The notes under the pieces: model-generated
The model's database searches: none
What the model was told of the DNA's origin: nothing
What the model saw: the letters and a program-made list of their open reading frames with translations, nothing else
Program-made: the position numbers and the translations under genes
Assembly: GCF_005938645.2 (NCBI RefSeq)
Contig: NZ_CP042171.1
Coordinates: 2,046,001 to 2,110,000 of the forward strand
Source: Pedobacter sp. KBS0701
GTDB taxonomy: Bacteria; Bacteroidota; Bacteroidia; Sphingobacteriales; Sphingobacteriaceae
DNA: 64,000 bases
Direction: 5' to 3'
In this document: in pieces, positions 8,967 through 18,352 of the stretch
How the letters are laid out: each line of letters starts with the position of its first letter
How positions within the stretch are numbered: the first letter of the stretch is position 1

Positions 8967-10622
8967 ATGAAAAAGAACTTTTTAAATCTGTTGTTCACAA
9001 CAGCATTAATGCTCTCCGCTAATTATTCTTTCGCACAATATCCCAATATCCCTGCCGATGTGAAAAAGTCTTCCGATTCGATGATGAAAGAAGCTTATCA
9101 TCAATCGGACATTGCCTGGGAAAAAGCCAAGCCTATTATTGCTAAAGAAGCAGGCGAAGGCAAACCATATATCCCATGGGCTGGCAGACCGAACGATTTG
9201 CCACAATCTAAATTATTGGCCTTTCCGGGTGCTGAAGGCGGAGGCGCTTATAGTTTTGGTGGTCATGGCGGTAGAGTAATCGTAGTAAAAAATTTAAATG
9301 ATAGCGGTCCGGGGTCATTGCGTGATGCCTGTGAACAAGGCGGCGCAAGGATTGTAGTTTTCAATGTTGCAGGGATCATCAGGTTGAAAACCCCGTTAAT
9401 TATCCGTGCACCTTATATTACCATTGCCGGACAAACGGCTCCGGGTGATGGCGTTTGCGTGGCTGGCGAATCGGTATGGTTAAATACACACGATGTAATT
9501 GTGCGTTTTATGCGTTTTAGAAGGGGCGAAACCTTTGTAGGCCGTAGAGATGATGCCATTGGCGGAAATCCGGTGGGTAACATCATGATCGATCACGTTT
9601 CTGCAAGCTGGGGACTGGACGAAAACATGTCGATGTACCGCCACATGTATAACGATAGCACTGGCAAAACCGAAGAAAAACTAGGAACGGTGAACATTAC
9701 CATCCAAAATTCGATTTTTTCTGAAGCATTAGATTACTGGAACCATGCATTTGGTTCAACCTTAGGGGGAGAAAACTGTGCTTTTGTACGTAACCTTTGG
9801 GCTGATAATGGTGCCCGGAACCCATCAATCGGTTGGAACGGAATTTTCAATTTCGCCAATAACGTGGTGTTCAACTGGAATAACCGCTCTACAGATGGAG
9901 GCGATTATACTGCGCAATACAACATCATCAATAACTTTTACAAACCAGGTCCCGTTACCGAATTAAAAGACCCGATCAGTTACCGCATTTTAAAACCAGA
10001 ATCTGGTCGCAGTAAATTACCTTATGTGGTTTTCGGACGTGCTTATGTCGCTGGAAATATCATCGATGGCAATGAAAAAGTAACCAAAAACAACTGGGAT
10101 GGCGGTGTACAGCTGGAAGATAAAAAAGGAAATCTAATGTCTTACGAGCAAGCCAGTAAATATTTCGCAGCGATGAAGGCAAAAGATCCCTTCCCAATGC
10201 CAAAAATCAGCATTATACCTACCTTACAGGCAAAAGATTACGTATTGGCAAATGCAGGAGCTACTTTACCAAAAAGAGATCCGGTTGATACCCGCGTAGT
10301 TAAACAGGTAAGCACAGGTAAAATCGAGGTGCATCCTGATGCCAAGCCGTCCGCTTTCCAGTTCGAACACCGCAGACTCCCTGGCGATTCTTATAAACAG
10401 GGTATCATTACCGAAGTTTCGCAGGTGGGTGGTTATCCGGAATATAAAGGAACACCTTACAAAGATTCAGACGACGACGGTATGCCTGACGCTTACGAAC
10501 TGAAAAACGGTTTAAATCCGAAAGATGCTTCTGATGCCTCAAAAATCACCAAAAGTGGTTATTCTAATATCGAAGTTTATGTAAATAGTGTAGTTCCTGT
10601 TTCCATTGTAAAACCAAACTAA
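8967..10622 (+). CDS. Secreted pectate lyase-like protein (PL1 type), copy 1
   Basis: This is a parallel beta-helix protein of the PL1 pectate lyase type, predicted to cleave the galacturonan backbone by beta-elimination. The 551-residue protein has a signal peptide ending SFA|Q at about residue 23. The lyase domain starts at about residue 86 with FPGAEGGGAYSFGG, continues with GSLRDACEQGGARIVVFNV, the helix rungs RAPYITIAGQTAPGDGV, and NIMIDHVSASWGLDENMS at about residues 205-222, which matches the acidic active-site strand of PL1 enzymes. The C-terminal DSDDDGMPDAYELKNGLNP is a thrombospondin type-3-like calcium loop. The next gene is a close paralogue starting two bases later. The conserved leader upstream suggests co-regulation with SusC/SusD. 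The exact substrate is inferred. Confidence 0.9.
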   Translation: MKKNFLNLLFTTALMLSANYSFAQYPNIPADVKKSSDSMMKEAYHQSDIAWEKAKPIIAKEAGEGKPYIPWAGRPNDLPQSKLLAFPGAEGGGAYSFGGHGGRVIVVKNLNDSGPGSLRDACEQGGARIVVFNVAGIIRLKTPLIIRAPYITIAGQTAPGDGVCVAGESVWLNTHDVIVRFMRFRRGETFVGRRDDAIGGNPVGNIMIDHVSASWGLDENMSMYRHMYNDSTGKTEEKLGTVNITIQNSIFSEALDYWNHAFGSTLGGENCAFVRNLWADNGARNPSIGWNGIFNFANNVVFNWNNRSTDGGDYTAQYNIINNFYKPGPVTELKDPISYRILKPESGRSKLPYVVFGRAYVAGNIIDGNEKVTKNNWDGGVQLEDKKGNLMSYEQASKYFAAMKAKDPFPMPKISIIPTLQAKDYVLANAGATLPKRDPVDTRVVKQVSTGKIEVHPDAKPSAFQFEHRRLPGDSYKQGIITEVSQVGGYPEYKGTPYKDSDDDGMPDAYELKNGLNPKDASDASKITKSGYSNIEVYVNSVVPVSIVKPN

Positions 10623-10623
10623 A

Positions 10624-12264
10624 ATGCGCACCAGGAATTCAATTTTTAGCATTATTGCACTTTGTGGAATTGGAAATATGGCTTTCGCCCAATATCCGGT
10701 TATTCCGGAAGCGATGGAAAAGAAAGCTGATTCACTTTTGAAAAGCATCGAAGATAAATCGGAAAAGCAGTTTTTAAAGGTAAAATCCATTGTGGATGAA
10801 GAGGCCAAACACGGTAAACCCTATATTCCATGGGCAGCCAAACCAGGCGATTTGCCTCAATCTAAAATGGTGGCCTTTCCTGGAGCCGAAGGTGGTGGTG
10901 CTTATTCATTTGGTGGTCGTGGCGGTAAAGTGTATGTGGTAACCAGTCTTGATGATGCGGGCAAAGGAAGCTTACGGGAAGCCTGCGAACAGGGTGGAGC
11001 AAGAATTATTGTGTTCAACGTTTCCGGGATCATCAGGTTAAAAACACCATTGATCATTCGCGCACCTTATGTAACCATTGCTGGTCAGAGTGCACCTGGT
11101 GATGGCGTATGTGTCGCTGGCGAATCGGTATGGATCAATACCCACGATGTGGTGATCCGTTATATGCGTTTCCGTCGTGGTGCAACCGATGTTACCAGAA
11201 GAGATGATGCCATTGGCGGCAATCCTGTTGGAAATATTATTATCGATCACGTTTCGGCAAGCTGGGGACTGGATGAAAATATGTCGATTTATCGCCATGT
11301 ATATGATCCTCAAGACGGTTCTAAACCTGTTAAATTGCCTACTGTAAACGTCACCATCCAAAATTCAATCTTTTCCGAAGCATTGGATACCTATAACCAC
11401 GCTTTCGGAAGTACAATTGGTGGTTTAAATTCCACTTTTATGCGTAACCTTTGGGCATCAAACATCAGCAGAAATCCATCGGTGGGCATGTATGGCGATT
11501 TTGGTTTTGCCAATAATGTGATCTTCAACTGGTGGAACAGAAGTGCCGACGGTGGCGATAATGCCTCATTTTATAGCTTCATCAACAATTATTATAAACC
11601 AGGACCCATTACACCTGCCGGAGAACCAATTTCTTATCGTATCTTAAAACCTGAATCGGGTAGAGATAAAAAGTTCGCCAACGAATTTGGTAAAGCTTAC
11701 GTAACCGGCAATATCATTGAAGGGAACGAAAAAGTAACCAAAAACAACTGGGATGGTGGTATACAGCCTGAAAGCAAAAGAGATAAACAGAAACTATTGG
11801 ATTCCATCCGTACGGATCAACCTTTACCTATGGCCAAGATTTCCATCATCGATACCAAAAAAGCTTATGATTATGTTTTGGCCAATGCCGGAGCTTCATT
11901 ACCGGTTCGTGATGCGGTAGACCAACGAATTATTAAACAAGTAACAACCGGTAAAATTGAACACGTAGAAGAGGATAAATTACCTGCCAAACAAAGTTAT
12001 GTAAAACGCCGTTTGCCAGCCGATTCTTACAAAAAAGGCATTATTTCTGATATTGCCCAGGTTGGCGGTTACCCTGAATATAAAGGAAAACCTTATGTGG
12101 ATACTGATAATGATGGTATTCCCGATGCCTGGGAAACTAAAAATGGTTTAAACCCAAAAGATGCAAAAGACGCTGCCAAAATTTCGAAATCAGGTTATTC
12201 GAATATTGAAGTATATTTAAATAGCCTGGTGGATGTTAATAAGGTGAGGCCTGCGAAAGGTTAA
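10624..12264 (+). CDS. Secreted pectate lyase-like protein (PL1 type), copy 2
   Basis: This is a tandem paralogue of the preceding gene with the same architecture in 546 residues: signal peptide ending AFA|Q at about residue 22, lyase domain from FPGAEGGGAYSFGGRGG, the IIDHVSASWGLDENMS active-site strand, and a C-terminal DTDNDGIPDAWETKNGLNP calcium loop. Many blocks are identical between the two (SLR-ACEQGGARI-VFNV, IIRLKTPLIIRAPY). Differences cluster in the loop after the active-site strand and in the region around 380-400, so substrate preference may differ. It follows the first copy by one base after the stop, so they are cotranscribed. It probably arose by local duplication. Confidence 0.9.
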   Translation: MRTRNSIFSIIALCGIGNMAFAQYPVIPEAMEKKADSLLKSIEDKSEKQFLKVKSIVDEEAKHGKPYIPWAAKPGDLPQSKMVAFPGAEGGGAYSFGGRGGKVYVVTSLDDAGKGSLREACEQGGARIIVFNVSGIIRLKTPLIIRAPYVTIAGQSAPGDGVCVAGESVWINTHDVVIRYMRFRRGATDVTRRDDAIGGNPVGNIIIDHVSASWGLDENMSIYRHVYDPQDGSKPVKLPTVNVTIQNSIFSEALDTYNHAFGSTIGGLNSTFMRNLWASNISRNPSVGMYGDFGFANNVIFNWWNRSADGGDNASFYSFINNYYKPGPITPAGEPISYRILKPESGRDKKFANEFGKAYVTGNIIEGNEKVTKNNWDGGIQPESKRDKQKLLDSIRTDQPLPMAKISIIDTKKAYDYVLANAGASLPVRDAVDQRIIKQVTTGKIEHVEEDKLPAKQSYVKRRLPADSYKKGIISDIAQVGGYPEYKGKPYVDTDNDGIPDAWETKNGLNPKDAKDAAKISKSGYSNIEVYLNSLVDVNKVRPAKG

Positions 12265-12313
12265 AGAAGAAAGACTAAAGCTGAAAGACTGGTAATCTTC
12301 TTCTACAAAAAAT

Positions 12314-12401
12314 CGTCATCTCGACTGAAGCGCAGCGAAATGGAGAGATCTATCTAGCAAAATAGATTTCTCGACTGCGTTGCCCTCCGCTCGAAATGAC
12401 G
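12314..12401. repeat. Palindromic intergenic repeat, GTCAT-ended (TCGACTG subtype)
   Basis: The element begins CGTCATCTCGACTGAAGC and ends GCTCGAAATGACG, with GAGATCT and AGATTTCTCGACTGCG in the arms. Similar words occur at 17068-17204. Its right end is in frame with the next gene. Confidence 0.8.
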
Positions 12402-12448
12402 GCCAAAGAGAAGGGTATTCGATGCCTTTGTGGTCAAATAATAAAAAT

Positions 12449-15400
12449 ATGCCAAAAACTAACCATATATCAAAAGCAATACAACTAAAAACCTTCGCCA
12501 TGATGGTTATCTTGTTTTTAGTTGCAAATTTGTCTTTTGCACAAAAAACAAAGCCTGTTGAGCCACCAAAACCCATTTTTAAAGGCAAAGATGGTAAAAT
12601 GGCTTATACCCCGGATGAACAAGGGAACCGCATTCCCGATTTTTCTTATGCAGGTTACATGGCAGGCGAAAAAGCCATTCCAACTGCTACAATAAAAGTT
12701 GTTGTTCCTCTTGCGAAAGGTGATGCCACTTTAAGGATCCAATCGGCCATTAATTATGTTTCAAAATTGCCTGTCGGGAAAGATGGTTTACGTGGTGCGG
12801 TTTTATTGGAAAAAGGAACTTACGAAGTTGCCGGAACATTAAAATTAACCGCCTCTGGCGTGGTGCTACGTGGCAGCGGATTTGGCGAAAACGGTACCAT
12901 GATTTTTGCCACAGGCTTAGATCGCATTGGTGTGATCAGGATTTTAGGCAAAAAGAACCGAATTGAAGAAAAACCCATTGCCATTACAGATGCTTATGTG
13001 CCTGTAAATGCAAATAAAATTACTTTGGCAAATACCAACGGCCTTAAAGTTGGCGATAAAATCATCATAAACCGCCCATCTACTAAAGAATGGATTGAAA
13101 CCTTAAAAACAGTCGAATTTGGTGGTGGTGAAAGTGCTTTAGGCTGGAAACCAGGAACCAGGGATATCCATTGGGACCGTAAAATTACCGCAATAAACGG
13201 GTCAAGCATTACTTTTGATGCGCCAATTACTACTGCATTAGATGCTAAATATGGCGGAGGCACCGTTTCAAAATACCAGTGGGAGGGCAGAATTGCCCAA
13301 TCGGGTGTGGAAAACCTAAAAATCGAATCAGATTACCATAAAGAAAATATTAAAGATGAATATCACCGCTGGACAGCCATCTGTTTAGAAAACGTAGAAG
13401 ATGCATGGGTGCGTCAGGTGGTTTTTGAGCATTTTGCAGGTTCTGCCGTGAATCTACTCGAAACCGCTAAAAGAATTACCGTTGAAGATTGTAAATCACT
13501 TGCACCGGTTTCTGAGATTGGTGGCGAACGCCGTTTTACCTTTTTAACCACAGGTCAGCAAACGCTTTTCCAAAGGTTATATTCTGAATATGGTTACCAT
13601 GATTTTGCAGTGGGTTTCTGTGCTCCGGGACCAAATGTTTTCGTTCAATGTCAGTCTTATTTACCTTTCAGTTTCAGTGGAGCGATTGATAGTTGGGCAT
13701 CAGGTGTGTTATTCGATATTGTCAATATAGATGGACAAGCTTTAAGTTACTTAAACCGCGGACAAGATGGACAAGGCGCAGGCTGGAGTGCCGCGAACAG
13801 TGTTTTTTGGCAATGTAGCGCTGCAAGGGTTGATAATTTTCAACCACCAACCGCACAAAACTGGGCTTTCGGAACCTGGTCGCAATTTGCCGGAAACGGT
13901 TATTGGGACATGTCGAACGAGCAGATTCAGCCCCGCAGTTTATATTATGCTCAATTAGCAGACCGGATCGGGAATGATGCAGAAACCAGGAATTTTGTTC
14001 TTCCGGTTGAAACCGAAGCATCAAGCAGTCCGCCCGTTGATGTTGCCCAAAAACTCACAAAACTGGCTTACAAACCTGCTTTAACCGTTTCAGAATACAT
14101 TGATGGGGCATCTGATCGGAATAAAATCCCGACAGAAACCGGGCAGGCAAAAAATATTGATAAAATTGGCTTGGATAAGGTGCTTCAGCCCACGCTTGCT
14201 AACGCGATGAGCATCAAAAATGGGTGGCTGGTTCGTGGGAATCAAATTGTGGTGGGGGATCGCCAGGATGTACCCTGGTGGAACGGCAGTGCCCGTCCTT
14301 ATGGATTAAAAAATACTAAATTCCATATTACCCGTTTTGTTCCCGGTCGCTCAGGAAATGGCTTAACAGATGACCTTGATGAAATTACCGATTCGATGAA
14401 AAACGATTCGGTTAAGGTGCTTGATCATAACTATGGACTTTGGTACGACAGGAGAAGGGACGATCACGAACGCATCCGCCGCATGGATGGAGAAGTTTGG
14501 GCACCTTTTTACGAATTGCCTTTCGCCCGTAGCGGACAGGATAAAGCCTGGGATGGGTTGAGCAAATACGACATCACCAAATATAATCTCTGGTATTGGG
14601 ACAGGTTGAAACAATTTGCAAACCTTGCCGATCAGAAAGGATTGGTGTTGATCCACGAAAATTATTTTCAGCACAATATAATCGAAGCTGGTGCACATTA
14701 TGCCGATTTTCCATGGCGTACCGCAAACAACATCAATAATACGGGTTTCCCTGAACCTGTGCCTTATGCCGGGGATAAACGCATTTTTATGGCCGAGCAG
14801 TTTTACGACATCACCAACGAACACCGCAGGGCTATCCATAAAGCTTATATCAGAAAATGTTTAGAGAATTTTGACGGAAATTCCGGTGTCATTCAATTAA
14901 TCGGTGCCGAATTTACTGGTCCTTTGCATTTTGTTCAGTTCTGGATCGATACCATTAACGAATGGGAGAAAGAAACAGGCAAACACCCGATTATCGGTTT
15001 AAGTGTGAACAAAGATGTTCAGGATGCAATTTTGGCCGATCCAAAACGTGCTGGAGTGGTTGACCTGATCGATATCCGTTACTGGCATTACCAGGCAGAT
15101 GGAACCGCTTATGCACCACAAGGCGGATTAAGTTTGGCCCCACGTCAACATGCCCGTTTGCTAAAACCGAAGAAAACGTCCTTCGAAGAAGTTTATCATG
15201 CCGTATCCGAATACAAAAACAAATTCCCTGAAAAAGCAGTGATTTATTCGGCAGATAGTTTTGACAGCTTCGGATGGGCTATTTTAATGGCCGGAGGTTC
15301 GCTATCTAACGTAAGTAGTATAGATGCTTCTATTTTAAATCTTGCGTCCGCTATGAATCCATTTCTTCCGGCAGGCAAATCAGCAAAACAGTACGGATTG

Positions 15401-15610
15401 GAAAATGCAGGCAAAGCTTATATTTTATATAATGCTTCTACTGAAGCCATCAATCTCGATTTAAGTCAATTTTCTGGAAAATTTAATGTCAAAATATTGA
15501 ATACCAAAACGGGAAAAGCCCTTAAAGAAGAGAAAATAAACGGTGGATCCGTAGTGAAATTAAATAAAGCAGCAGCAGGCGACGAAGTGATTATCATCAA
15601 TAAAATTTAA
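12449..15610 (+). CDS. Secreted large beta-helix protein fused to a TIM-barrel-like domain
   Basis: This protein of about 1053 residues has two halves. After the signal peptide (ending LSFA|Q), residues up to about 500 resemble a pectate-lyase-superfamily beta-helix (VLLEKGTYEVAGTLKL, GVVLRGSGFGENGTMI, VENLKIESDYH). The C-terminal half (from about GLWYDRRRDDHERIRR) looks like a TIM-barrel glycosidase-like domain with ADQKGLVLIHENYFQHN and FIGAEFTGPLHFVQFW-like blocks. It resembles Bacteroidetes proteins annotated with DUF6298/DUF4955, but I cannot verify that. The reading frame is open back to a TTG at 12380 inside a repeat and to an ATG at 12422. I chose ATG 12449 because it puts a basic n-region directly before the hydrophobic core. 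It sits in the pectin enzyme operon, 2 bases before the apiosidase gene. Activity is unknown. Confidence 0.85.
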   Translation: MPKTNHISKAIQLKTFAMMVILFLVANLSFAQKTKPVEPPKPIFKGKDGKMAYTPDEQGNRIPDFSYAGYMAGEKAIPTATIKVVVPLAKGDATLRIQSAINYVSKLPVGKDGLRGAVLLEKGTYEVAGTLKLTASGVVLRGSGFGENGTMIFATGLDRIGVIRILGKKNRIEEKPIAITDAYVPVNANKITLANTNGLKVGDKIIINRPSTKEWIETLKTVEFGGGESALGWKPGTRDIHWDRKITAINGSSITFDAPITTALDAKYGGGTVSKYQWEGRIAQSGVENLKIESDYHKENIKDEYHRWTAICLENVEDAWVRQVVFEHFAGSAVNLLETAKRITVEDCKSLAPVSEIGGERRFTFLTTGQQTLFQRLYSEYGYHDFAVGFCAPGPNVFVQCQSYLPFSFSGAIDSWASGVLFDIVNIDGQALSYLNRGQDGQGAGWSAANSVFWQCSAARVDNFQPPTAQNWAFGTWSQFAGNGYWDMSNEQIQPRSLYYAQLADRIGNDAETRNFVLPVETEASSSPPVDVAQKLTKLAYKPALTVSEYIDGASDRNKIPTETGQAKNIDKIGLDKVLQPTLANAMSIKNGWLVRGNQIVVGDRQDVPWWNGSARPYGLKNTKFHITRFVPGRSGNGLTDDLDEITDSMKNDSVKVLDHNYGLWYDRRRDDHERIRRMDGEVWAPFYELPFARSGQDKAWDGLSKYDITKYNLWYWDRLKQFANLADQKGLVLIHENYFQHNIIEAGAHYADFPWRTANNINNTGFPEPVPYAGDKRIFMAEQFYDITNEHRRAIHKAYIRKCLENFDGNSGVIQLIGAEFTGPLHFVQFWIDTINEWEKETGKHPIIGLSVNKDVQDAILADPKRAGVVDLIDIRYWHYQADGTAYAPQGGLSLAPRQHARLLKPKKTSFEEVYHAVSEYKNKFPEKAVIYSADSFDSFGWAILMAGGSLSNVSSIDASILNLASAMNPFLPAGKSAKQYGLENAGKAYILYNASTEAINLDLSQFSGKFNVKILNTKTGKALKEEKINGGSVVKLNKAAAGDEVIIINKI

Positions 15611-15611
15611 C

Positions 15612-17012
15612 ATGAACTTTAAAACCAACATATTTTTACTTGCTATTATTTCCTGCATCGCTTTTGGCTGTAAGAAAAAGCCTCATTTTGGAGATAAGAG
15701 CATCCTGGTTTCTGAAAATGGCAGATACCTGACCACCGGCGATGGCAAACCTTTTTTCTGGTTGGGCGATACAGCCTGGTTATTGTTCAGCCGGTTAACC
15801 CGCGAAGAATCGAATACTTACCTCGAAGATCGTAAACAGAAAGGTTTTAATGTAATTCAGATAATGTTACTGCACGATGTTCCCTCAAGTAATGTGTATT
15901 TAGATTCATCAGTGGTTCATGCCGATATTTCAAAGCCGATGCTTACGCCGGGCAATGATCCAAAAGATTCACTGGCTTACGATTATTGGGACCATGTGGA
16001 TTATATCGTTGATCAGGCAGCGGAAAAAGGTCTTTATATGGCCTTGGTTCCGGTTTGGGGTACCAATGTGAAAAATAAAAAAGTAAATAAAACGCAGGCA
16101 AAGGCTTATTCTGAGTTTTTAGCTAAACGTTATAAAGACAAATGGAACATCATTTGGTTAAATGGTGGCGATATTAAAGGAAGTGACGGTGCAGACGTTT
16201 GGAATACCATCGGTGAAACGTTAAGAGCCAATGATCCCAATCACCTCATTACTTTCCATCCAAGGGGAAGAACAGCATCATCACAATGGTTTCAAAAGGC
16301 TAAATGGTGTGATTTTGATATGATTCAATCAGGTCACCGCCGTTATGATCAGGATACTTCTAAAAATGAAAAATTGCATTATGGCGAAGACAACTGGAAA
16401 TATATCGAAGCGGATTATAAATTGAAACCTACCAAACCAACCATTGATGGGGAACCATCTTACGAGGATATTCCTCAAGGTTTGCACGATACCACACAAC
16501 CCCGCTGGACAGATGCCGATGTAAGAAGATATGGTTACTGGTCGGTTTTTGCAGGTGCTTTTGGTTATACTTATGGCCATAATTCGGTGATGCAGCTGTA
16601 CAAAAAGACAGATTTAAAACCTGCTTATGGTCCGAAAGACCAATGGATTACTGCCATTAACGCGCCAGGTGCAAAACAGATGCAATATTTAAAAGATTTA
16701 ATGCTGGTACATCCTTATTTCGACCGCATACCCGATCAAACTTTAATTGCAGGTAAAAATGGCGAAAAGTACGATCGCATTCTTGCCACAAGAGGGGAAG
16801 AGTTTGCATTGCTTTACACCTATACGGGACGAAATTTCAGTGTACAAATGGGCAAAATTGATGGTGATGAAGTAAAAGCATCCTGGTTTGATCCAAGAAC
16901 AGGTAAAACGATAAAAATCGGAGAATTTGAAAATAAAGGAATTAAAGAATTTAACCCGCCCGGCGAATCTGCAAATGGTAACGATTGGGTGTTGGTGTTG
17001 GAGGGGATATAA
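15612..17012 (+). CDS. GH140-type apiosidase lipoprotein (DUF4038)
   Basis: This 466-residue lipoprotein (lipobox Cys20, CIAFGC) matches the DUF4038/GH140 architecture: a TIM barrel beginning with YLTTGDGKPFFWLGDTAWLL and a C-terminal collagen-binding-like sandwich (KASWFDPRTGKTIKIGEF). The characterised GH140 member BT1012 of Bacteroides thetaiotaomicron removes apiose-linked side chains from rhamnogalacturonan II. Candidate catalytic acids are Asp187 in IIWLNGGDIKG and Glu281 in PTIDGEPSYED. It starts one base after the stop of the preceding gene, so it is in the same operon. A lipoprotein anchor suggests the enzyme works at a membrane surface, periplasmic or outward. RG-II as the target is inferred from the family. 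Confidence 0.88.
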   Translation: MNFKTNIFLLAIISCIAFGCKKKPHFGDKSILVSENGRYLTTGDGKPFFWLGDTAWLLFSRLTREESNTYLEDRKQKGFNVIQIMLLHDVPSSNVYLDSSVVHADISKPMLTPGNDPKDSLAYDYWDHVDYIVDQAAEKGLYMALVPVWGTNVKNKKVNKTQAKAYSEFLAKRYKDKWNIIWLNGGDIKGSDGADVWNTIGETLRANDPNHLITFHPRGRTASSQWFQKAKWCDFDMIQSGHRRYDQDTSKNEKLHYGEDNWKYIEADYKLKPTKPTIDGEPSYEDIPQGLHDTTQPRWTDADVRRYGYWSVFAGAFGYTYGHNSVMQLYKKTDLKPAYGPKDQWITAINAPGAKQMQYLKDLMLVHPYFDRIPDQTLIAGKNGEKYDRILATRGEEFALLYTYTGRNFSVQMGKIDGDEVKASWFDPRTGKTIKIGEFENKGIKEFNPPGESANGNDWVLVLEGI

Positions 17013-17067
17013 AAGAAGGTTGAGGGTTTAAAGGTAGAGGGTTTAAGGTGTATCATTTTAAAAAAAT

Positions 17068-17204
17068 CGTCATTTCGACTGGAGTGTAACGGAATGGAGA
17101 AATCTATTGCGATAATCTAATAGGGATTTCACCCTGAGCGTAGTCGAAGGGCAATCTCTTTAATTATTACAACTTGAGGTCTTCGACTCCGCTCAGACTG
17201 ACAG
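17068..17204. repeat. Palindromic intergenic repeat, GTCAT-ended (TCGACTG subtype)
   Basis: It begins CGTCATTTCGACTGGAGTG and carries AATGGAGAAATCTATTGCG, CACCCTGAGCGTAGTCGAAG and CTTCGACTCCGCTCAGACTG. It looks like a composite of two palindromes and occupies most of the 216-base gap before the GH43-like gene. Confidence 0.75.
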
Positions 17205-17228
17205 TTAAACTAAAGAAAATAAAAAACA

Positions 17229-18155
17229 GTGTTTAAACCAAAATCCATAGCATCATTTCGTTTCGCCATTATTGGCCTGCTTTTGTGCGGATTAAGCTCC
17301 TGCACCAAACAAGCCTATTTATTCACTTCTTTTCATGAACCCGCAACTGAGGGTTTAAGGCTTTTATACAGCTACGATGCCTACCATTGGACAGATTTAA
17401 ACAAAACCTTTTTAAAACCTGAAGTCGGAATACAAAAAGTGCTACGTGATCCATCCATTGTTCAAGGGCCTGATGGAACATTTCATCTGGTGTGGACCTG
17501 CAGCTGGAAAGGTGATAAAGGTTTTGGTTATGCCAGTTCAAAAGATCTGATCCACTGGACGGAGCAGAAATTTCTTCCGGTAATGGAGAAAGAACCTAAA
17601 ACCGTAAATGTTTGGGCGCCTGAAATCTTTTACGATGACGAGAAAAAGGAATATGTGATCATTTGGGCCTCAACCATCCCATTTCGTTTTGCAAAGGGAA
17701 TAGAAGAAGAAGAAAACAACCACCGCATGTACAGCATCACCACAAAGGATTTTGTGACTTTTTCGGAGCTTAAACTCTTCTTAGATCCTGGTTTCAGTGT
17801 GATTGATGCGGTTATTGTGAAAAGGGCTGTTAAAGATTATGTACTGGTGCTGAAGGATAATACCCGTCCGAATAGAAATTTAAAGGTTGCTTTTGCAAAA
17901 AATGCTTTAGGTCCGTATGAAAATATTTCGGAAACCTTTAGCCCTAAATTAACAGAAGGACCAACGGTAGTAAAAGTTAAAAATGATTGGCTGATCTACT
18001 TCGACGCTTACGGACAAAAGATTTATTCGGCTTATAAAACAGCCGATTTTAAAACTTTTAAAGATGTAACAGCAGAAGTTTCAGTGCCAGAAGGACATAA
18101 ACACGGGACAATTATAAAAGTGAAAAAGGAATTGATTGAGAATTTATTGAAATAG
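17229..18155 (+). CDS. GH43-like five-bladed propeller lipoprotein
   Basis: This 308-residue lipoprotein (Cys25, GLSSC) is a compact GH43-clan propeller. The expected three acidic positions can be seen: the early Asp in VLRDPSIVQGPDG, the WAPEIFYDD block, and the general acid Glu in LTEGPTVVKV. GH43 enzymes are mostly arabinosidases, galactosidases or xylosidases, acting by inversion. In a rhamnogalacturonan locus an arabinofuranosidase or exo-galactosidase role is plausible but unproven. The start is GTG (position 17229), chosen because it directly precedes a basic n-region and lipobox and no ATG is available closer. A repeat separates it from the upstream apiosidase gene. Confidence 0.82.
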   Translation: MFKPKSIASFRFAIIGLLLCGLSSCTKQAYLFTSFHEPATEGLRLLYSYDAYHWTDLNKTFLKPEVGIQKVLRDPSIVQGPDGTFHLVWTCSWKGDKGFGYASSKDLIHWTEQKFLPVMEKEPKTVNVWAPEIFYDDEKKEYVIIWASTIPFRFAKGIEEEENNHRMYSITTKDFVTFSELKLFLDPGFSVIDAVIVKRAVKDYVLVLKDNTRPNRNLKVAFAKNALGPYENISETFSPKLTEGPTVVKVKNDWLIYFDAYGQKIYSAYKTADFKTFKDVTAEVSVPEGHKHGTIIKVKKELIENLLK

Positions 18156-18162
18156 CGGTTAC

Positions 18163-18195
18163 AAACCTCGTAGGTTTTTAAAACCTACGAGGTTT
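18163..18195. repeat. Perfect hairpin repeat of the AGGTTTT-AAAACCT family
   Basis: AAACCTCGTAGGTTTT pairs perfectly with AAAACCTACGAGGTTT, with almost no loop. There is no T tract, so it is not a standard terminator. Relatives with changed but still paired arms lie at 39966 and 53770. Confidence 0.8.
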
Positions 18196-18211
18196 AAACT
18201 TAAATACTGTT

Positions 18212-18336
18212 GTCATCCTGAGGCACGAAGGATCTTTATAAGATGAAAAACTGGCTGAAAACCTCACTGTAAGCATTTGAGGTTAATTTCAGGAAGTGCT
18301 AATCGGCTAGAGAATCTTCCTTTGTCAGAATGACAG
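18212..18336. repeat. Palindromic intergenic repeat, GTCATCCTGAGG subtype
   Basis: It begins GTCATCCTGAGGCACGAAGG and ends AGAATCTTCCTTTGTCAG plus AATGACAG. A near relative with the same ends is at 34471-34599. It ends 17 bases before the start of the next gene. Confidence 0.85.
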
Positions 18337-18352
18337 AGACCAAAATATAAAC

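Noticed and set aside
12380..12448. An upstream TTG-started extension of the beta-helix fusion gene
   Set aside because: The extension is read from the end of an intergenic palindromic repeat (12314-12401) and would bury the signal peptide; ATG 12449 gives a normal export signal.
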